DNA of 6,052 bases from the NCBI GenBank assembly GCA_025457725.1, contig JALOTU010000156.1, positions 1-6,052 on the forward strand, in the 5' to 3' direction. The notes beneath the pieces are model-generated. The model was given only the letters and a program-made list of their open reading frames with translations, was not told the origin of the DNA and searched no databases. Position numbers and translations under genes: made by a program. The first letter of the stretch is position 1, and each line of letters opens with the position of its first letter. Source of the DNA: Verrucomicrobiota bacterium. GTDB lineage: Bacteria > Verrucomicrobiota > Verrucomicrobiia > Limisphaerales > DSYF01. Shown one piece after another: positions 5,309 through 6,052 of the stretch.

Positions 5309-6052
5309 GTGACCCTTATTTACGGTGGCTCAACCACCGGGCTCGGCGAGTCGAGAGGCTCGTCGTGTGGGTACAGAAGTCAGCAGAGGGCATAGTAACT
5401 CCGAACCTCCGGAGCGAAGGCCCGAACGGGTCGGAAGCGTTTCGACCCCGTCGCCACTGAAGTCCGCAACGAAGCCGATTGGCCCAGCGGACTCAGGGGT
5501 GGCGGATGGGAAGCATGGAAACGCTTCAGACGATTCATTGGAACAAATCCTATTCCGGGAGAACATGCTTCAAGCATGGAAACGGGTGAAGGCCAATGGC
5601 GGGGCGCCGGGCCACGATGGGATGACCATCGCCGAGTTCCCCGCTTTTGCCCGTCAATACTGGGAGCGGATACGTTCAGACCTCATGCGAGGCACGTATC
5701 ATCCGACAGCAGTGTGCCGGGTGATGATTCCCAAGCCCAACGGGGACCTGCGTCCCCTGGGCATTCCGACGGTCCTGGACCGTGTCATTCAACAGGCCAT
5801 CGCCCAGGTGCTCACACCCCTGTTCGATCCGCACTTCAGTTCGCACAGCTACGGGTTTCGTGCCTGTAAACGAGCCCATCAGGCGGTGCGAGCGGTTGAG
5901 GCGGCGAACAAGGCGGGTTACACGCAAGCGGTGGACTGTGATCTCAAGTCGTTCTTCGACAGCATCCCGCACGACAAGCTGATAGCCTGTTTGCGGATGC
6001 GCGTGGTGGATGGTGCGGTGTTGGGATTGATCCGACAATGGCTGAGAGCGCC
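5309..6052 (+). mobile_element. Group II intron-type retroelement, left part (boundary uncertain)
   Basis: The reverse transcriptase below defines the element; its right part, with the catalytic YADD, maturase region and RNA domains V-VI, lies beyond the window. The left boundary is not certain. GTGAC at 5309-5313 resembles the GUGYG intron 5' end in 4 of 5 bases. Just inside it are a 6-bp stem (5323-5328 with 5334-5339, loop CTCAA) and a CGAG/CTCG stem (5347-5350 with 5359-5362). Canonical group II introns carry several hundred nt of domain I-III RNA before the coding region. Here only about 60 nt precede the GTG, so the copy may be 5'-truncated, begin further left, or have its RNA overlapped by the coding sequence. 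Confidence 0.5.
5367..6052 (+). CDS. ltrA: Group II intron reverse transcriptase/maturase, N-terminal part
   Basis: The frame is open for 228 codons from GTG 5367 to the window edge, with an in-frame stop upstream at 5310-5312. Residues 2-55 form a hydrophilic Pro/Arg/Ser-rich leader (GTEVSRGHSN, PPERRPERVG). The RT proper begins at L58 (LEQILFRENMLQAWKRV), then NGGAPGHDGMT (77-87), the RT1-2 block VMIPKPNGDLRPLGIPTVLD (119-138), SYGFRACKRAHQAV (161-174), and motif A AVDCDLKSFFDSIPHDKL (188-205), where D192 is the likely first catalytic aspartate. These are hallmarks of intron-encoded proteins that splice and reverse-transcribe their own RNA. The start is supported by GAGAGG at 5353-5358, 8 nt upstream; GTG 5325, GTG 5499 and TTG 5538 are alternatives, while ATG 5565 would cut the conserved first helix. 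No frameshift is seen within the window. Confidence 0.88.
   Translation, partial: MGTEVSRGHSNSEPPERRPERVGSVSTPSPLKSATKPIGPADSGVADGKHGNASDDSLEQILFRENMLQAWKRVKANGGAPGHDGMTIAEFPAFARQYWERIRSDLMRGTYHPTAVCRVMIPKPNGDLRPLGIPTVLDRVIQQAIAQVLTPLFDPHFSSHSYGFRACKRAHQAVRAVEAANKAGYTQAVDCDLKSFFDSIPHDKLIACLRMRVVDGAVLGLIRQWLRA

Noticed and set aside
5365..5369. GTGTG as the intron 5' end
   Set aside because: It matches GUGYG exactly, but it would put the splice site on top of the maturase start codon and leave no domain I RNA.
4195..5460. 421-codon plus-strand open frame across the UVR gene and intergenic region
   Set aside because: It is antisense to the UVR-motif gene, reads through the promoter and palindrome, and its translation shows no domain. 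The minus-strand gene has a recognisable motif and promoter.
5576..5869. 97-codon plus-strand frame inside the reverse transcriptase
   Set aside because: Out-of-frame shadow; the RT motifs lie in the other frame.

Overview
The window is GC-rich, densely coding bacterial chromosome that ends inside a mobile element. Several things hint at a Verrucomicrobiota-type host. The small UVR-motif protein at 4213-4974 has an N-terminus (SFDISHILESWDYKAGEV) and an IQLRVDLGLLQMNAKGRPDGKRP core that I associate from memory with that phylum. Most start codons lack a Shine-Dalgarno, and there is a Met-rich FmdB-type zinc ribbon. This assignment is an inference; no rRNA or other marker gene is present.

Layout from left to right. 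1-531 is the 3' end of hemN (oxygen-independent coproporphyrinogen III dehydrogenase, heme synthesis). 618-1121 is an FmdB-family zinc-ribbon protein with a long Met-rich acidic tail. 1131-1221 is a non-coding patch of degenerate 7-bp units arranged as two opposed arms, ending two bases before the next start codon. 1224-1688 is a Nudix hydrolase with a perfect Nudix box. 1697-2935 is a 12-TM MFS permease, 8 nt behind it. 3115-3771 is a membrane-anchored SCO1/SenC copper chaperone, and 3768-4205 is a DUF420 (CtaM/YozB-like) membrane protein whose GTG overlaps the SCO1 stop. Convergent to these, on the minus strand, 4213-4974 encodes the UVR-motif protein; it has a good sigma-70-type promoter placed so that the mRNA would begin at its GTG codon. 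4975-5366 is non-coding and structured: the promoter, a bulged inverted repeat with nested hairpins (5039-5101), an unexplained stretch, and a second short 7-mer cluster (5287-5307). 5367 to the window end is the N-terminal part of a group II intron-type reverse transcriptase/maturase, open at the right edge.

Functionally, SCO1 plus DUF420 form a cytochrome-oxidase maturation pair (copper and heme-copper oxidase assembly), and hemN at the left edge also serves heme metabolism, but these genes do not form one operon. Nudix plus MFS look like a second transcriptional pair of unknown substrate. The most unusual material is in the non-coding DNA: two clusters of a related degenerate heptamer, one abutting a start codon and one abutting the retroelement, and the double-hairpin repeat. 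I did not find a clear new multi-gene system.
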